Notes: generated by a model not told the origin, from the sequence alone. DNA of 64,000 nt from an uncultured Prevotella sp. (GCA_905233165.1 CAJODL010000005.1:224344-288343), one strand, 5' to 3'; counted from the first letter of the stretch, positions 1-10,720 are shown. Translations and numbers: made by a program.

Positions 1-775
1 CTTTCGAATCGGGGTATTCATTTATGAAACCATAACACTCATCTTCTGCATCCTGATAGCGCTCCGTTTGTTTTGCATGAACACTATGATAAGCTAATGC
101 ATATTTACTTTTCATAATGAGTGATGCAAATTCCTCACGATATTTTGAGAAGGGATAATCCTTCATAGCATTCTGCGAAGTCACTATGCATGCATCGTAA
201 TTATTACCACCGCTGGTGCAGTTACCAAAATATGTTCCGAGGTTGTAGTATAACTGTGCATTGATTAGTTCCTTCTTCACCAGAATATCCTGCAGTTCAT
301 AAAGTTTAGTCTCTGCCACCTTGCGATGAGAACTTTCTGGATACATATCCATAAAATCCTGATAAGCCTTCATTGCAGCATATGTTGGTGTCTGATCCAA
401 ACGTGGTTCAGGAACTGTATTATACAAACTCTCACCAACAAAATATGAAGCCTCTTCTGCAAATACGCCCTGCGGATAAGATGTGGTATATTTCTTAAAA
501 ATCTCTGATGCTGAATCATAATCCTTGTTGCGATATGTTGCAACAGCATATAGGAACAAGCACTCTTCTCCTTTCGAAGTTCCCTTCATAATTGTCACAA
601 GGTCACCCAGCAAAACAGATGCCTGAGAGAATTTTCCTTCCACAAAGCATGTCTTGGCATACTCATACTTGTAGAGGTAGTCGTTTGACTTATATACGGC
701 ATTGAATTCTCTTTCACAACCACTCAAGAGAACTACCATTGCCACTAATATGATATATATATTCTTCACGCGCAT
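1..775 (-). CDS. bamD: Outer membrane assembly lipoprotein BamD (partial, C-terminus beyond window)
   Basis: Translation from the ATG at 775 gives a signal peptide with a lipobox ending in LLSGC, then TPR-like helical repeats (for example YATYRNKDYDSASEIFKKY and AMKAYQDFMDMYPESS). This is the pattern of BamD, the periplasm-facing lipoprotein that works with BamA in folding outer membrane beta-barrels. About 258 codons are present and the frame is still open at base 1, so the 3' end lies outside. A -7 box (792-799) sits 17 bp upstream. It is transcribed divergently from uvrB. Confidence 0.88.
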   Translation of the reverse strand, partial: MRVKNIYIILVAMVVLLSGCEREFNAVYKSNDYLYKYEYAKTCFVEGKFSQASVLLGDLVTIMKGTSKGEECLFLYAVATYRNKDYDSASEIFKKYTTSYPQGVFAEEASYFVGESLYNTVPEPRLDQTPTYAAMKAYQDFMDMYPESSHRKVAETKLYELQDILVKKELINAQLYYNLGTYFGNCTSGGNNYDACIVTSQNAMKDYPFSKYREEFASLIMKSKYALAYHSVHAKQTERYQDAEDECYGFINEYPDSK

Positions 776-791
776 ACGCAAAAATTCGGCA

Positions 792-799
792 CAAAGGTA
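792..799 (-). promoter_or_regulatory. -7 promoter box of bamD
   Basis: Reads TACCTTTG on the minus strand, an exact match to the Bacteroidetes primary sigma factor -7 consensus TAnnTTTG, 17 bp before the bamD start. Confidence 0.75.
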
Positions 800-903
800 A
801 TAAAAAAACATGAGATACGAACCGTTTTACTACTTTTTCATTGGAAAATTAAGATTTTTTTAACAAATACCCCCTTCCAAACTTATATATCGGAGAAAAT
901 CCT

Positions 904-911
904 TACCTTTG
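904..911 (+). promoter_or_regulatory. -7 promoter box of uvrB-trmN6
   Basis: Reads TACCTTTG. It ends only 5 bases before the uvrB ATG, so the transcript may start at or within a few bases of the start codon (leaderless or nearly so). Confidence 0.75.
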
Positions 912-916
912 CATTT

Positions 917-3010
917 ATGAACGAGTACAAACTTACCTCAAAATACAAACCGACAGGTGACCAGCCTGAAGCCATAGCACAATTAGTTGATGGTGTTAGA
1001 AGTGGGCTTCCCGCACAGGTATTGCTGGGTGTCACAGGTTCTGGAAAGACATTCACGATGGCGAATGTAATCCAGCAGATTGGTAAGCCGACTCTCATTC
1101 TGTCTCATAATAAGACTCTTGCAGCACAGCTATATGAGGAGATGAAGGCATTTTTTCCTGAAAATGCTGTAGAGTATTATGTGTCCTATTACGATTATTA
1201 CCAACCAGAATCCTACCTTCCCTCTACTGATACATACATTGAGAAAGACCTCGCCATCAATGAAGAAATTGACAAACTGCGTCTCCGTGCTGTGTCAGCT
1301 CTGCTTTCAGGCAGACAGGATGTCATTGTAGTAAGCTCTGTATCATGCATTTACGGTATGGGTGGACCTTCTACTATGCAGGGGTCTGTCATAACTATCA
1401 AAAAGGGACAGAAAATCGACAGAAATGATTTCCTACGCAAACTGGTGGATGCCTTATATGTCAGAAACGATTTGGAACTGAATCGTGGAGAATTTCGTGT
1501 AAAGGGAGATACTGTTGACATTGCTATGGCATACTCCGACGGCGTCTTGCGTGTCACGTTCTGGGATGATGAGATAGACGATATCTCAGAACTCGAAGCG
1601 ACTACATATCATCACATAGAGTCTTTCGATGAATATCAGATATATCCTGCCAATCTCTTTGTTACGACAAAGGAGCAGCAGGAGTCAGCAGTACGTGCCA
1701 TCCAGGATGACCTTGTTACGCAGATAGATTACTTTAAGAGTATTGGGGACGAGCTGAAGGCGCAGCGCATCAAGGAACGTGTGGAATACGACCTTGAGAT
1801 GATTAAGGAACTTGGGCATTGTTCCGGCATTGAGAATTATTCCCGCTATTTCGATGGCAGAGCTCCTGGCGAACGCCCATATTGTCTGTTCGATTTCTTC
1901 CCCCATGACTTCCTCATGATGATTGACGAGAGCCACGTTTCCATTCCTCAGATTCGTGCTATGTATGGTGGTGACAGGAGTCGTAAGCAGAATCTCGTGG
2001 AATATGGTTTCCGCCTGCCTGCTGCATTTGACAACAGACCTCTTCGTTTTGAGGAATTTGAGCAGATGCTCAACCAGACAATATATGTCTCTGCCACTCC
2101 TGCAGAATATGAATTGGAACAGGCTGAGGGCGTTGTTGTGGAACAGGTTATACGTCCTACTGGGCTGCTCGACCCTATCATTGAGGTTCGACCTACCGAA
2201 AACCAGATTGACGACCTCCTTGAAGAAATACAGGTATGTACCGAGAAGCATCAGCGTGTTCTCGTCACTACTCTCACAAAACGTATGGCAGAAGAGCTGA
2301 CAACATACCTTCTTAATAATGGTGTCAAGACCAGCTATATACACTCCGATGTCAGCACCCTCGACAGAGTGCAGATACTCAGCGATTTACGTGCTGGCAA
2401 ATATGATGTCTTGGTGGGTATCAACCTTCTTCGTGAGGGTCTCGACCTGCCGGAGGTTTCTTTGGTTGCTATTCTTGATGCTGACAAAGAGGGATTTCTG
2501 AGGTCTCATCGCAGCCTTACCCAGACAGCAGGACGTGCTGCCAGAAATGTTGATGGCAGGGTTATAATGTATGGTGACACCATTACCGAGAGTATGCAGC
2601 AGACAATCGACGAGACAAATCGCAGACGTGCAAAGCAGATAGCATACAACGAGGCTCACGGCATTGTGCCACAACAGATACAGAAAGACCTCAACCGTAA
2701 GACTATTCAGGCAGTTGTCAAGAGTGATGAGACATTGTCAAAACTCAAGATGACAGGTCGTGCTTCCGGCACTCTCGGAACAGCTACTGTTGTTGGAGCA
2801 GAACATGCTGCTATGGCTTATATCGAACCAGAGTACGATTCTTCTATGGCAGCAGATCCTATTGTTGATGTTATGTCGAAGGAACAGATAGAAAAAGCCA
2901 TCGAGACAGCAACAGCCCGCATGAAAGAAGCAGCCAAGAATCTCGACTTCCTCATTGCAGCACAATATCGTGATGAAATCATCGCACTACGAAAGAAAAT
3001 TGACAAATGA
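917..3010 (+). CDS. uvrB: Excinuclease ABC subunit B
   Basis: A full-length 697-residue UvrB, the helicase-like damage-verification subunit of nucleotide excision repair that is loaded by UvrA and recruits UvrC. Visible are Walker A GVTGSGKT (~39-46), the beta-hairpin region VSYYDYYQPESYLP (~89-102), Walker B LMMIDESH, helicase motifs VSATPAEYE and QTAGRAARN, and a C-terminal UVR coiled coil (IEKAIETATARMKEAAKNLDF), which binds UvrC. The ATG at 917 immediately follows the -7 box. The stop overlaps the next gene by 4 bp (ATGA), which suggests translational coupling. Nothing is missing compared with the family. Confidence 0.97.
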   Translation: MNEYKLTSKYKPTGDQPEAIAQLVDGVRSGLPAQVLLGVTGSGKTFTMANVIQQIGKPTLILSHNKTLAAQLYEEMKAFFPENAVEYYVSYYDYYQPESYLPSTDTYIEKDLAINEEIDKLRLRAVSALLSGRQDVIVVSSVSCIYGMGGPSTMQGSVITIKKGQKIDRNDFLRKLVDALYVRNDLELNRGEFRVKGDTVDIAMAYSDGVLRVTFWDDEIDDISELEATTYHHIESFDEYQIYPANLFVTTKEQQESAVRAIQDDLVTQIDYFKSIGDELKAQRIKERVEYDLEMIKELGHCSGIENYSRYFDGRAPGERPYCLFDFFPHDFLMMIDESHVSIPQIRAMYGGDRSRKQNLVEYGFRLPAAFDNRPLRFEEFEQMLNQTIYVSATPAEYELEQAEGVVVEQVIRPTGLLDPIIEVRPTENQIDDLLEEIQVCTEKHQRVLVTTLTKRMAEELTTYLLNNGVKTSYIHSDVSTLDRVQILSDLRAGKYDVLVGINLLREGLDLPEVSLVAILDADKEGFLRSHRSLTQTAGRAARNVDGRVIMYGDTITESMQQTIDETNRRRAKQIAYNEAHGIVPQQIQKDLNRKTIQAVVKSDETLSKLKMTGRASGTLGTATVVGAEHAAMAYIEPEYDSSMAADPIVDVMSKEQIEKAIETATARMKEAAKNLDFLIAAQYRDEIIALRKKIDK

Positions 3011-3795
3011 ATTCCGGTTTTCAGTTTCAGCAGTTTTATGTCCGTCATGACAAGTGTGCCATGAAGGTTGGCACAGATGGTGTATTGCTTGGAGCGTTGG
3101 CAACTGGAGGTAGGAATATCCTTGATATCGGCACTGGAACAGGTCTGTGTGCTCTCATGATGGCACAACGTTTTCCCGATTCCTACATTACTGCTATCGA
3201 CATTGATAATGATGCCTGCAAACAGGCAACAGAAAATGTTGCAGAAAGTCCTTTCTCTGAACGCATAAAGGTTCTGCATATATCGCTGAAAGACTATGCT
3301 TCTGAATCTGATGGACACTTTGATTCCATCATCAGCAACCCACCATATTTTGAGGAAAATATAAATTGTCCCGACAAGTCACGCAACGATGCCAGACACA
3401 CATCCTCCCTACCCTTTTCCGAACTTATCTCTTGCAGTAAGCAATTGCTTACCGACGATGGCACTTTGACACTCATCCTGCCCACCACAGCCCTTTCACG
3501 CATAGAGTCAGAATGTGCCTATGCCAGTATGTTTATAGTCAAGAAAATCTATATCCGCACAACAGAAAAGAAAGCTCCCAAACGTATCGTAATATATATA
3601 AGGAGACATTCGGCCCCAGTTCAAACCGAGATACAGACTTTGATGGTCAAAGGTCAAAAGTCAAAGGTCAAAAGTCAAAATGCCTTAGACAGCGAAGCGA
3701 TAGCCTTAGACCTTAGACCTCAAAGAACCCCTTGGTACGAGGATCTGACAAAAAACTTCTACCTTTCTCATACCCCATCTGATAAACAGCCTTGA
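3007..3795 (+). CDS. trmN6: tRNA1(Val) (adenine(37)-N6)-methyltransferase with an internal repeat-array insertion
   Basis: Class I SAM methyltransferase of the YfiC/TrmN6 family, which makes m6A37 in tRNA1(Val). The SAM-binding motif ILDIGTGTGLCALMMA lies at ~39-54 and the N6-adenine catalytic motif NPPYFEEN at ~112-119. The family-typical C-terminal ending (YEDLTKNFYL) is present, but just before it lies a block read from 7-bp repeats (3645-3720; peptide VKGQKSKVKSQ followed by NALDSEAIALDLRPQ) that looks foreign to the fold. The gene starts in the uvrB stop codon. Its last 83 bp overlap the convergent patatin gene. The function call rests on motifs; activity with the insert is untested. Confidence 0.85.
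   Translation: MNSGFQFQQFYVRHDKCAMKVGTDGVLLGALATGGRNILDIGTGTGLCALMMAQRFPDSYITAIDIDNDACKQATENVAESPFSERIKVLHISLKDYASESDGHFDSIISNPPYFEENINCPDKSRNDARHTSSLPFSELISCSKQLLTDDGTLTLILPTTALSRIESECAYASMFIVKKIYIRTTEKKAPKRIVIYIRRHSAPVQTEIQTLMVKGQKSKVKSQNALDSEAIALDLRPQRTPWYEDLTKNFYLSHTPSDKQP
3645..3720. repeat. 7-bp repeat array inside trmN6 and overlapping the patatin gene 3' end
   Basis: Direct units GGTCAAA / AGTCAAA at 3645-3680, then a short GCGAAGCG palindromic stretch, then CTTAGAC units. The units are the reverse complement of the TTTGACC type seen at many other loci in this window. Confidence 0.85.
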
Positions 3796-4564
3796 TTTTC
3801 TTCTCGCTCAATTCCGTGCGACCGATGCCAAGAGGTTGATCAGGAGCTATTATTAGAGTATTGCCCTTCTTCTCTTCCTGAGCAATATACTCCAGTTCTT
3901 CGTTATACATCAGATGCCTTTTCTCCATTATCTTGCCAACCATCGGATATTTCTTGCTAAGCAGTTTTATCAGCCACGTTATCTTCATCTTCTTTTTGAA
4001 ATAATCCCTTGGCTGCGTCAGGACGACAATATTCCTGTCATATCCCATTTCCTGGAATTTCTTCAATGGTATAGCATCCACCATACCTCCGTCCAATAAT
4101 GTATAGCCGTCTATCTCCACAGGTGTTGACACCACAGGCATTGATGCTGTTGCCCTGCACCACTCCATTTCGTGGTGGCTAAACTCCTTCATCTTGTGAT
4201 ATACTGGCTGACCAGTAAGGATGTCAGTACAAACCATCCAAAAATCCGTAGGATTAGTATCAAATGTCTCTTTGTCAAAGATATCTATCTCGAATGGCAG
4301 AATGTGATACGAGAAGTCTGGCGACACAATATTTCGCGTCTTCAGCAGACATTTCCATCCCATGTAACGCGGTTCGTTGCGCATAGCGAGGTTATACCTC
4401 AAAGCACGTCCCCTTTGGCGAGACTTATAGTTCACGCCAAACAAGGCACCAGCCGATACCCCTATGATGCCATCAAACTTCAGTCCAGCTTCATCAAAAG
4501 CATCCAGCACACCACTGGTAAACATACCTCTAAGGCCACCGCCTTCCAATACCAATCCGTTCAT
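3713..4564 (-). CDS. Patatin-like phospholipase family protein
   Basis: Cytosolic patatin/RssA-like serine hydrolase, predicted to act on lipid acyl esters. The oxyanion motif LEGGGLRGMF is at the N-terminus, the nucleophile elbow is GVSAG (~36-40), and the catalytic Asp lies in LLDGGMVD (~153-160), giving the Ser-Asp dyad. I chose the ATG at 4564 (MNGLVLEGGG); the open frame extends 20 codons further, but that extension ([12 protein letters not shown]...) is read entirely from a 7-bp repeat array. The C-terminus runs into the convergent trmN6 gene. The substrate is unknown. Confidence 0.85.
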   Translation of the reverse strand: MNGLVLEGGGLRGMFTSGVLDAFDEAGLKFDGIIGVSAGALFGVNYKSRQRGRALRYNLAMRNEPRYMGWKCLLKTRNIVSPDFSYHILPFEIDIFDKETFDTNPTDFWMVCTDILTGQPVYHKMKEFSHHEMEWCRATASMPVVSTPVEIDGYTLLDGGMVDAIPLKKFQEMGYDRNIVVLTQPRDYFKKKMKITWLIKLLSKKYPMVGKIMEKRHLMYNEELEYIAQEEKKGNTLIIAPDQPLGIGRTELSEKKIKAVYQMGYEKGRSFLSDPRTKGFFEV

Positions 4565-4588
4565 ATCTTTAATTTCATGTTTCAAGTA

Positions 4589-4616
4589 CCTTTGACCTTT
4601 GACCTTTGACCTTTGC
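4589..4616. repeat. 7-bp repeat array (TTTGACC) upstream of the patatin gene
   Basis: Four near-identical TTTGACC units followed by TTTGCCC. The array abuts the start region of the patatin gene and lies between it and the EamA gene. Confidence 0.85.
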
Positions 4617-4632
4617 CCCTTCATTCTTCACT

Positions 4633-4648
4633 CCTTCCCTTGGGAAGG
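4633..4648. repeat. Palindromic hairpin element CCTTCCC-TT-GGGAAGG
   Basis: A perfect 7-bp stem with a 2-bp loop, followed by a G-rich tail (GGTCGGGATGGGG). It lies between two same-strand minus genes and resembles a REP-type intergenic palindrome. It could also act as a terminator for the EamA gene, but no T-run is seen. Confidence 0.5.
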
Positions 4649-4662
4649 TCGGGATGGGGTCC

Positions 4663-5580
4663 CTACTTGCTTCCCAAGTACAGCAATACCATTGACAGAA
4701 TAACGAGGAGGAGGTCAACAGCTTTGGCACGAAGATTCTTCTCGTGGAGAATAACGGCACCACACAGGAAACTGACAATAACACTACCCCTGCGTATCAT
4801 GGAGACAATACTTATCATAGCGCCATCGAGACCGAGGGCATAGAAATATACGAAGTCAGCACAAGAGAGGAAGATGCTTATCAGCGGAATGCCCCAATGC
4901 CAATGGAAGGGTGTCGTCTTCTTGTGCGTAGGCCACCATAGGAACAGCAGCATGGCAGCCATCATAAAGAACTGATAAATGTTATACCACGACTGCACAG
5001 CCATCTTATTTAGCCCCACACCGCCATTATCGGGAGATGCCATGAGATACTTGTCATAAAGACCGGAAATGGCCCCCATCACATTGGCGAGAATAACAAA
5101 GTATATCCATTTGTTTCGGGCCCAGCTGATGCCCTCTTTCTTGGAAGTATGCTTAAGAAGTTCTATACCTAACAATGCCACTATGACACCAGCCCATTGC
5201 CACAGGTTAAGATGTTCGGCAAAGATTATCATGGCACCAATGAGCACCATAACAGGACGGGTGGCATTGATAGGACCTACAATGGTCAGCGGCAGATGCT
5301 TCAATCCGAAATAAGCCAGCAGCCATGAGGTGAGAACTATGACTGACTTCAGGATGATATATTTCTGGTCTTCCCACTGAAAGGGAGCACAATAGAACAT
5401 GCTACCCTCTCCTATCATATTCTGGGAAGAGAGGATGATGAAAGGCAGGAATATGAGTGACGAGAATAGAGTATTGAGAAGCAATACCGGAATAACAGCA
5501 TTACCCTTAAGAGACTCTTTCTTAAAGACATCATAAAATCCCAACAGAGCAGCTGAGAGAAAGGCTAATATTATCCACAT
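4663..5580 (-). CDS. EamA/DMT-family inner membrane transporter
   Basis: 305 residues, almost entirely hydrophobic, with about ten predicted transmembrane helices arranged as two EamA repeats. The first runs from MWIILAFLSAALLGFYDVFK to about residue 140. The second starts near WIYFVILANVMGAISGLYDKY. EamA proteins export small metabolites or amino acids; the substrate cannot be read from the sequence. The ATG at 5580 follows a -7 box (5608-5615) on the same strand. It is divergent from the alcohol dehydrogenase gene. Confidence 0.87.
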   Translation of the reverse strand: MWIILAFLSAALLGFYDVFKKESLKGNAVIPVLLLNTLFSSLIFLPFIILSSQNMIGEGSMFYCAPFQWEDQKYIILKSVIVLTSWLLAYFGLKHLPLTIVGPINATRPVMVLIGAMIIFAEHLNLWQWAGVIVALLGIELLKHTSKKEGISWARNKWIYFVILANVMGAISGLYDKYLMASPDNGGVGLNKMAVQSWYNIYQFFMMAAMLLFLWWPTHKKTTPFHWHWGIPLISIFLSCADFVYFYALGLDGAMISIVSMIRRGSVIVSFLCGAVILHEKNLRAKAVDLLLVILSMVLLYLGSK

Positions 5581-5607
5581 ATTACCAAATAGTTTTCAAA
5601 TTGGGTG

Positions 5608-5615
5608 CAAAATTA
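5608..5615 (-). promoter_or_regulatory. -7 promoter box of the EamA gene
   Basis: Reads TAATTTTG on the minus strand (TAnnTTTG), 28 bp before the start codon. Confidence 0.6.
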
Positions 5616-5657
5616 CGAAAATTTTGTGAAAATCATCGTTTATCCGATATTATTTTA

Positions 5658-5665
5658 TATTTTTG
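5658..5665 (+). promoter_or_regulatory. -7 promoter box of the alcohol dehydrogenase gene
   Basis: Reads TATTTTTG on the plus strand, followed by a 7-bp repeat array that would lie in the 5' untranslated region. Confidence 0.55.
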
Positions 5666-5680
5666 CAGACGAAAATCATC

Positions 5681-5714
5681 TTTGGCCTTAGACCTTTGAC
5701 CTTAGACCTTTGAC
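5681..5714. repeat. 7-bp repeat array (TTAGACC/TTTGACC) in the dehydrogenase leader
   Basis: Alternating TTAGACC and TTTGACC units between the -7 box and the start codon, so it is probably transcribed as leader RNA. Confidence 0.85.
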
Positions 5715-5745
5715 AAAATTTAATGTTCAATAAAATAAAAACAAA

Positions 5746-6933
5746 ATGAAAGACTTTATCTATTACGCCCCTACTGAGGTAGTGTTTGGCAAAAGTGCAG
5801 AAGAACATGTAGCATACATGGTAAAGAAATATGGCGGTACGAAAGTGCTTATCCACTATGGTGGTCAGAGTGCCATCCGTTCCGGATTGCTTGAAAAGAT
5901 ATGCACCATTCTCAGCAATGATGGCATCGAATATGTAAAACTTGGAGGTGTCGTTCCCAATCCACGCCTTTCCCTCGTACACGAAGGCATCGCCTACTGT
6001 ATTAAGGAAGGCGTCAACTTTGTCCTTGCCGTTGGCGGCGGCAGTGTTATCGATTCCGGCAAAGCCATCGCTATGGGTGTTGCCAATCCCGACGTAGAGG
6101 TTTGGGACTATTATCTGGACAAGGCGAAACTCACGAAAGCACTCCCCGTTGCCTCAGTTCTCACCATCCCTGCTGCAGGTAGTGAGATGAGCTTTGCTTC
6201 TGTCATCACTAATGAGGACGGAGATGTAAAACTCGGATTCCACAGTGACCTCATACGACCGAAATTCGCTATCATGAATCCAGAGCGCACATTCACCCTG
6301 CCCCCTTATCAAACTGCAGCCGGTGTCACAGACATGATGATGCACACCATGGAACGCTATTTCACCAAAGACGACGATATGGACCTCACCACAGACCTTG
6401 CCGAAGCCGTTCTGCGTCGCATGAAGACAGCTGTCTTTGACGTACTGAAGAATCCTGAGGACTACCGCCAGCGTGCACAGATAATGTGGGGCGGCAGCAT
6501 AGCCCATTGGGGACTCACCGGATGCGGTGTCTGCGAAGACTGGGCTACCCATCAGTTGGAGCACGAACTAAGCGGAATGTTCGATGTCACTCACGGAGCA
6601 GGTCTTGCAGCAGTATGGCCCAGCTGGGCACGCTATGTGATGCATGAGAATCTCAGCCGTTTCGTACGCTTTGCAGTAAATGTAATGGATGTGCCAAATG
6701 ATTTCTCCGACCCGGAAGGAACAGCCCTCAAAGGCATTGAAGCCATAGAGCGATTCTATCACGCCATCGGTATGCCAATAAACATCAAGGAACTCATAGG
6801 CCGTGACATCACCGACGCCGAGATAAAAGAGATGGCCCGCAAGTGCAGCCGCAACTACACCACCACCTGTGGCGTCCTGAAAGTCCTCGAAGCAAAAGAT
6901 ATGGAAGCCATCTACAATATGGCCAGAGGATAA
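5746..6933 (+). CDS. Iron-containing alcohol dehydrogenase (YqhD/butanol dehydrogenase type)
   Basis: 395 residues of the group III metal-dependent alcohol dehydrogenase family, which reduces aldehydes to alcohols with NAD(P)H in the cytosol. The start FIYYAPTEVVFGKSA, the nucleotide-binding GGGSVIDSGKAIA (~97-109), IPAAGSEMS (~140-148) and the metal-ligand stretches (AAGVTDMMMHTMERYF; HQLEHELSG with THGAGLAAVWP) are all present. The closest named relatives are YqhD and BdhA. A bidirectional terminator separates it from glnN. Likely physiological roles are aldehyde detoxification or disposal of fermentation reductant; the specific substrate is inferred only from family. Confidence 0.9.
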   Translation: MKDFIYYAPTEVVFGKSAEEHVAYMVKKYGGTKVLIHYGGQSAIRSGLLEKICTILSNDGIEYVKLGGVVPNPRLSLVHEGIAYCIKEGVNFVLAVGGGSVIDSGKAIAMGVANPDVEVWDYYLDKAKLTKALPVASVLTIPAAGSEMSFASVITNEDGDVKLGFHSDLIRPKFAIMNPERTFTLPPYQTAAGVTDMMMHTMERYFTKDDDMDLTTDLAEAVLRRMKTAVFDVLKNPEDYRQRAQIMWGGSIAHWGLTGCGVCEDWATHQLEHELSGMFDVTHGAGLAAVWPSWARYVMHENLSRFVRFAVNVMDVPNDFSDPEGTALKGIEAIERFYHAIGMPINIKELIGRDITDAEIKEMARKCSRNYTTTCGVLKVLEAKDMEAIYNMARG

Positions 6934-6957
6934 ACGAGGTGAGAGGTTAGAGATAAT

Positions 6958-6988
6958 AAAAAAGGTGAGCATCTTGCCCACCTTTTTT
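6958..6988. terminator. Bidirectional intrinsic terminator
   Basis: An A-run, a GGTGAGC/GCCCACC-type hairpin and a T-run between convergent genes; it works on paper for both the dehydrogenase and glnN. Confidence 0.8.
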
Positions 6989-6996
6989 CGTTTTCG

Positions 6997-9222
<2,226 letters not shown>

Positions 9223-9273
9223 TGTTGTGTTGTTTTTATTGATTGAACATTGACCATTACATCTTTTCGAGTG

Positions 9274-9281
9274 CAAAATTA
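9274..9281 (-). promoter_or_regulatory. -7 promoter box of glnN
   Basis: Reads TAATTTTG on the minus strand, about 50 bp before the chosen glnN ATG. The start is therefore placed at 9222, as the longer open frame begins at the promoter. Confidence 0.6.
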
Positions 9282-9351
9282 CGACATTTTGATATTATAT
9301 GCAAGGATTTTCTCGCATTTTGTTTGCGCAAAACATATATAACTAACATTT

Positions 9352-9391
9352 TGTAAACTTTATCGGTACTTTTACTTTCCATTTGTTTACA
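9352..9391. promoter_or_regulatory. Putative nitrogen-control operator upstream of glnN
   Basis: Half-sites TGTAAAC (9352-9358) and GTTTACA (9385-9391) on the plus strand. Read in the glnN direction, the proximal GTTTACA ends about 70 bp before the -7 box. The same half-site, at the same distance, precedes amtB (23853-23871). Confidence 0.45.
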
Positions 9392-9450
9392 CTTTGCGTC
9401 ATATTCCCGCGTTTCCTTTACAAAAAGTCATTTCGGTTAGCGGTTAAAGA

Positions 9451-9486
9451 AATTGGCGCAGGATGCGATTGCATCTTGCGCCAATT
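9451..9486. terminator. Long perfect-stem hairpin between glnN upstream region and the DUF6261-like gene
   Basis: AATTGGCGCAGGATGC pairs with GCATCTTGCGCCAATT around a 4-base loop (one mismatch). It lies downstream of the minus-strand DUF6261-like gene and could end its transcript, although the T-run is weak. Confidence 0.5.
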
Positions 9487-9512
9487 CTTCATTTTTTCAT
9501 TTCTTCATTTTT

Positions 9513-9539
9513 AATCAAAGCGCCCGCGGCGCTTTGATT
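9513..9539. terminator. 12-bp stem hairpin spanning the stop of the DUF6261-like gene
   Basis: AATCAAAGCGCC-CGC-GGCGCTTTGATT, a perfect inverted repeat that contains the gene's stop codon (9538-9540). A probable transcript end or REP-like palindrome. Confidence 0.55.
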
Positions 9540-10443
9540 AACCTTCCTCCCATCCATCTCCGGTGGCTCCGCCGCCGCCTGTGCCAGGGTCAGAAGGTGT
9601 ATCCGGAGTCGTTGGCGTTGTCGTGCCCGTGCCACCACCACCTGTATTGTCACCAGTTCCAGGATTATCCTGATTGTCCGGTGTCGTCGGTGTGGTTCCA
9701 CCATTACCTTGCGTGCTGCCGCCGTTGGTCATGGCGTGAACGCGAACGTAGTCGATGTTATTGTTCAGCGTGGAGATAAGCGCATCAAACTTGTGCACGT
9801 CGCTATCCACAAGAGCGTAGGCGTTGAGCAACTGAATGAGCAGACGATATTCGGAATAGATAGCCTCGCGAGCCTGCTTCATGGCCTTCTGCGCAGGCAG
9901 TTCGCCAGAGCGCTCGGTCAGCTTGTCACGCAGCATTGTCGTTATCTCCGTCAGGCGCGCCCACATTTCGGTCAGGCCCAGTGTGGCAAGGTCGGCTGTC
10001 AATTGTGCTGAGTTGTTTGCCTCCTCAGTCATCTGCTGCTGCTTAGACCACTCCGAAATCATATTCTCCTTCACGTCAATGCCATATTTCTTCATGAATA
10101 CCCACAGGCGGTCGCCAGCCTGTTTGCGAGCAGGAACAGCAGTCATGCGACGTGCACCCTCCACAGTCTCCTTCATACCGATAAAGAGCTGGTCGCCCTC
10201 TTCGTCAAGGCCCTGAATGTCGAGCGTTATCAGACTCTCGCGCGTCAGCGCATAGGCTGAGTTCAGAGTGTTATACCTGTCGCGATACTCCGTAAGTTGT
10301 GCAGCGAGACGGGCAGGAGCAGCATTCTGCGAATTAAAATTGGCATCGAACTGGTCGAGCGTGAACTTCATAGTGCCCACAAGCACGGAATTGGTCATGC
10401 GAACGATGGGGGCTTCTTGTACTAATGTTGGTGTAGAAATCAT
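9538..10443 (-). CDS. DUF6261-like helical protein with a Gly/Thr/Pro tail
   Basis: 301 residues, no signal peptide. Residues ~1-230 are strongly helical and resemble the Bacteroidetes-specific DUF6261 family (starting MISTPTLVQEAPIVRMTNSV), whose function is not known. From ~235 the protein turns into a low-complexity Gly/Thr/Pro/Asp tail (TTPTTPDNQDNPGTG and similar) ending GWEEG, probably disordered. Upstream lies a 41-bp minisatellite (10480-10720). The family assignment is from memory of its pattern and should be treated as moderate. Confidence 0.6.
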   Translation of the reverse strand: MISTPTLVQEAPIVRMTNSVLVGTMKFTLDQFDANFNSQNAAPARLAAQLTEYRDRYNTLNSAYALTRESLITLDIQGLDEEGDQLFIGMKETVEGARRMTAVPARKQAGDRLWVFMKKYGIDVKENMISEWSKQQQMTEEANNSAQLTADLATLGLTEMWARLTEITTMLRDKLTERSGELPAQKAMKQAREAIYSEYRLLIQLLNAYALVDSDVHKFDALISTLNNNIDYVRVHAMTNGGSTQGNGGTTPTTPDNQDNPGTGDNTGGGGTGTTTPTTPDTPSDPGTGGGGATGDGWEEG

Positions 10444-10479
10444 AATTGATTGATTTTAAAGTTATTAAATTATTTTCAG

Positions 10480-10720
10480 AATGGCGTTGACAGCGATCAA
10501 CAACGATTTCCTCACGGGAAAATGGTATTGACTGCGATCAGCGGTGTTTTCCACACAGGAAAATGACATTGACCGCGATCAGCGGTGTTTTCCGCATGGG
10601 AAAATGACATTGACTGCGATCAGCGGCGTTTTCCGCACGGGAAAATGACATTGACTGCGATCAGCGGTGTTTTCCACACGGGAAAATGGCATTGACTGCA
10701 ATCAACGTCATTCCCCCTCC
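10480..10720. repeat. 41-bp minisatellite, about 6 copies
   Basis: Copies start at ~10480, 10520, 10561, 10602, 10643 and 10684. The central four are nearly identical, with a core of ATTGACTGCGATCAGCGG followed by TGTTTTCC and a GGGAAAATG junction; the outer two are diverged. The block ends in a CCCTCCGGCGGAGGG palindrome (~10708-10722). There is no spacer, so it is not a CRISPR array. Confidence 0.9.

Noticed and set aside
1685..2344. 219-codon open frame on the minus strand inside uvrB
   Set aside because: It is antisense to the conserved UvrB helicase core and has no recognisable protein features.
10480..10720. Possible CRISPR array
   Set aside because: The 41-bp units are directly adjacent with no unique spacers, and no cas genes are nearby.
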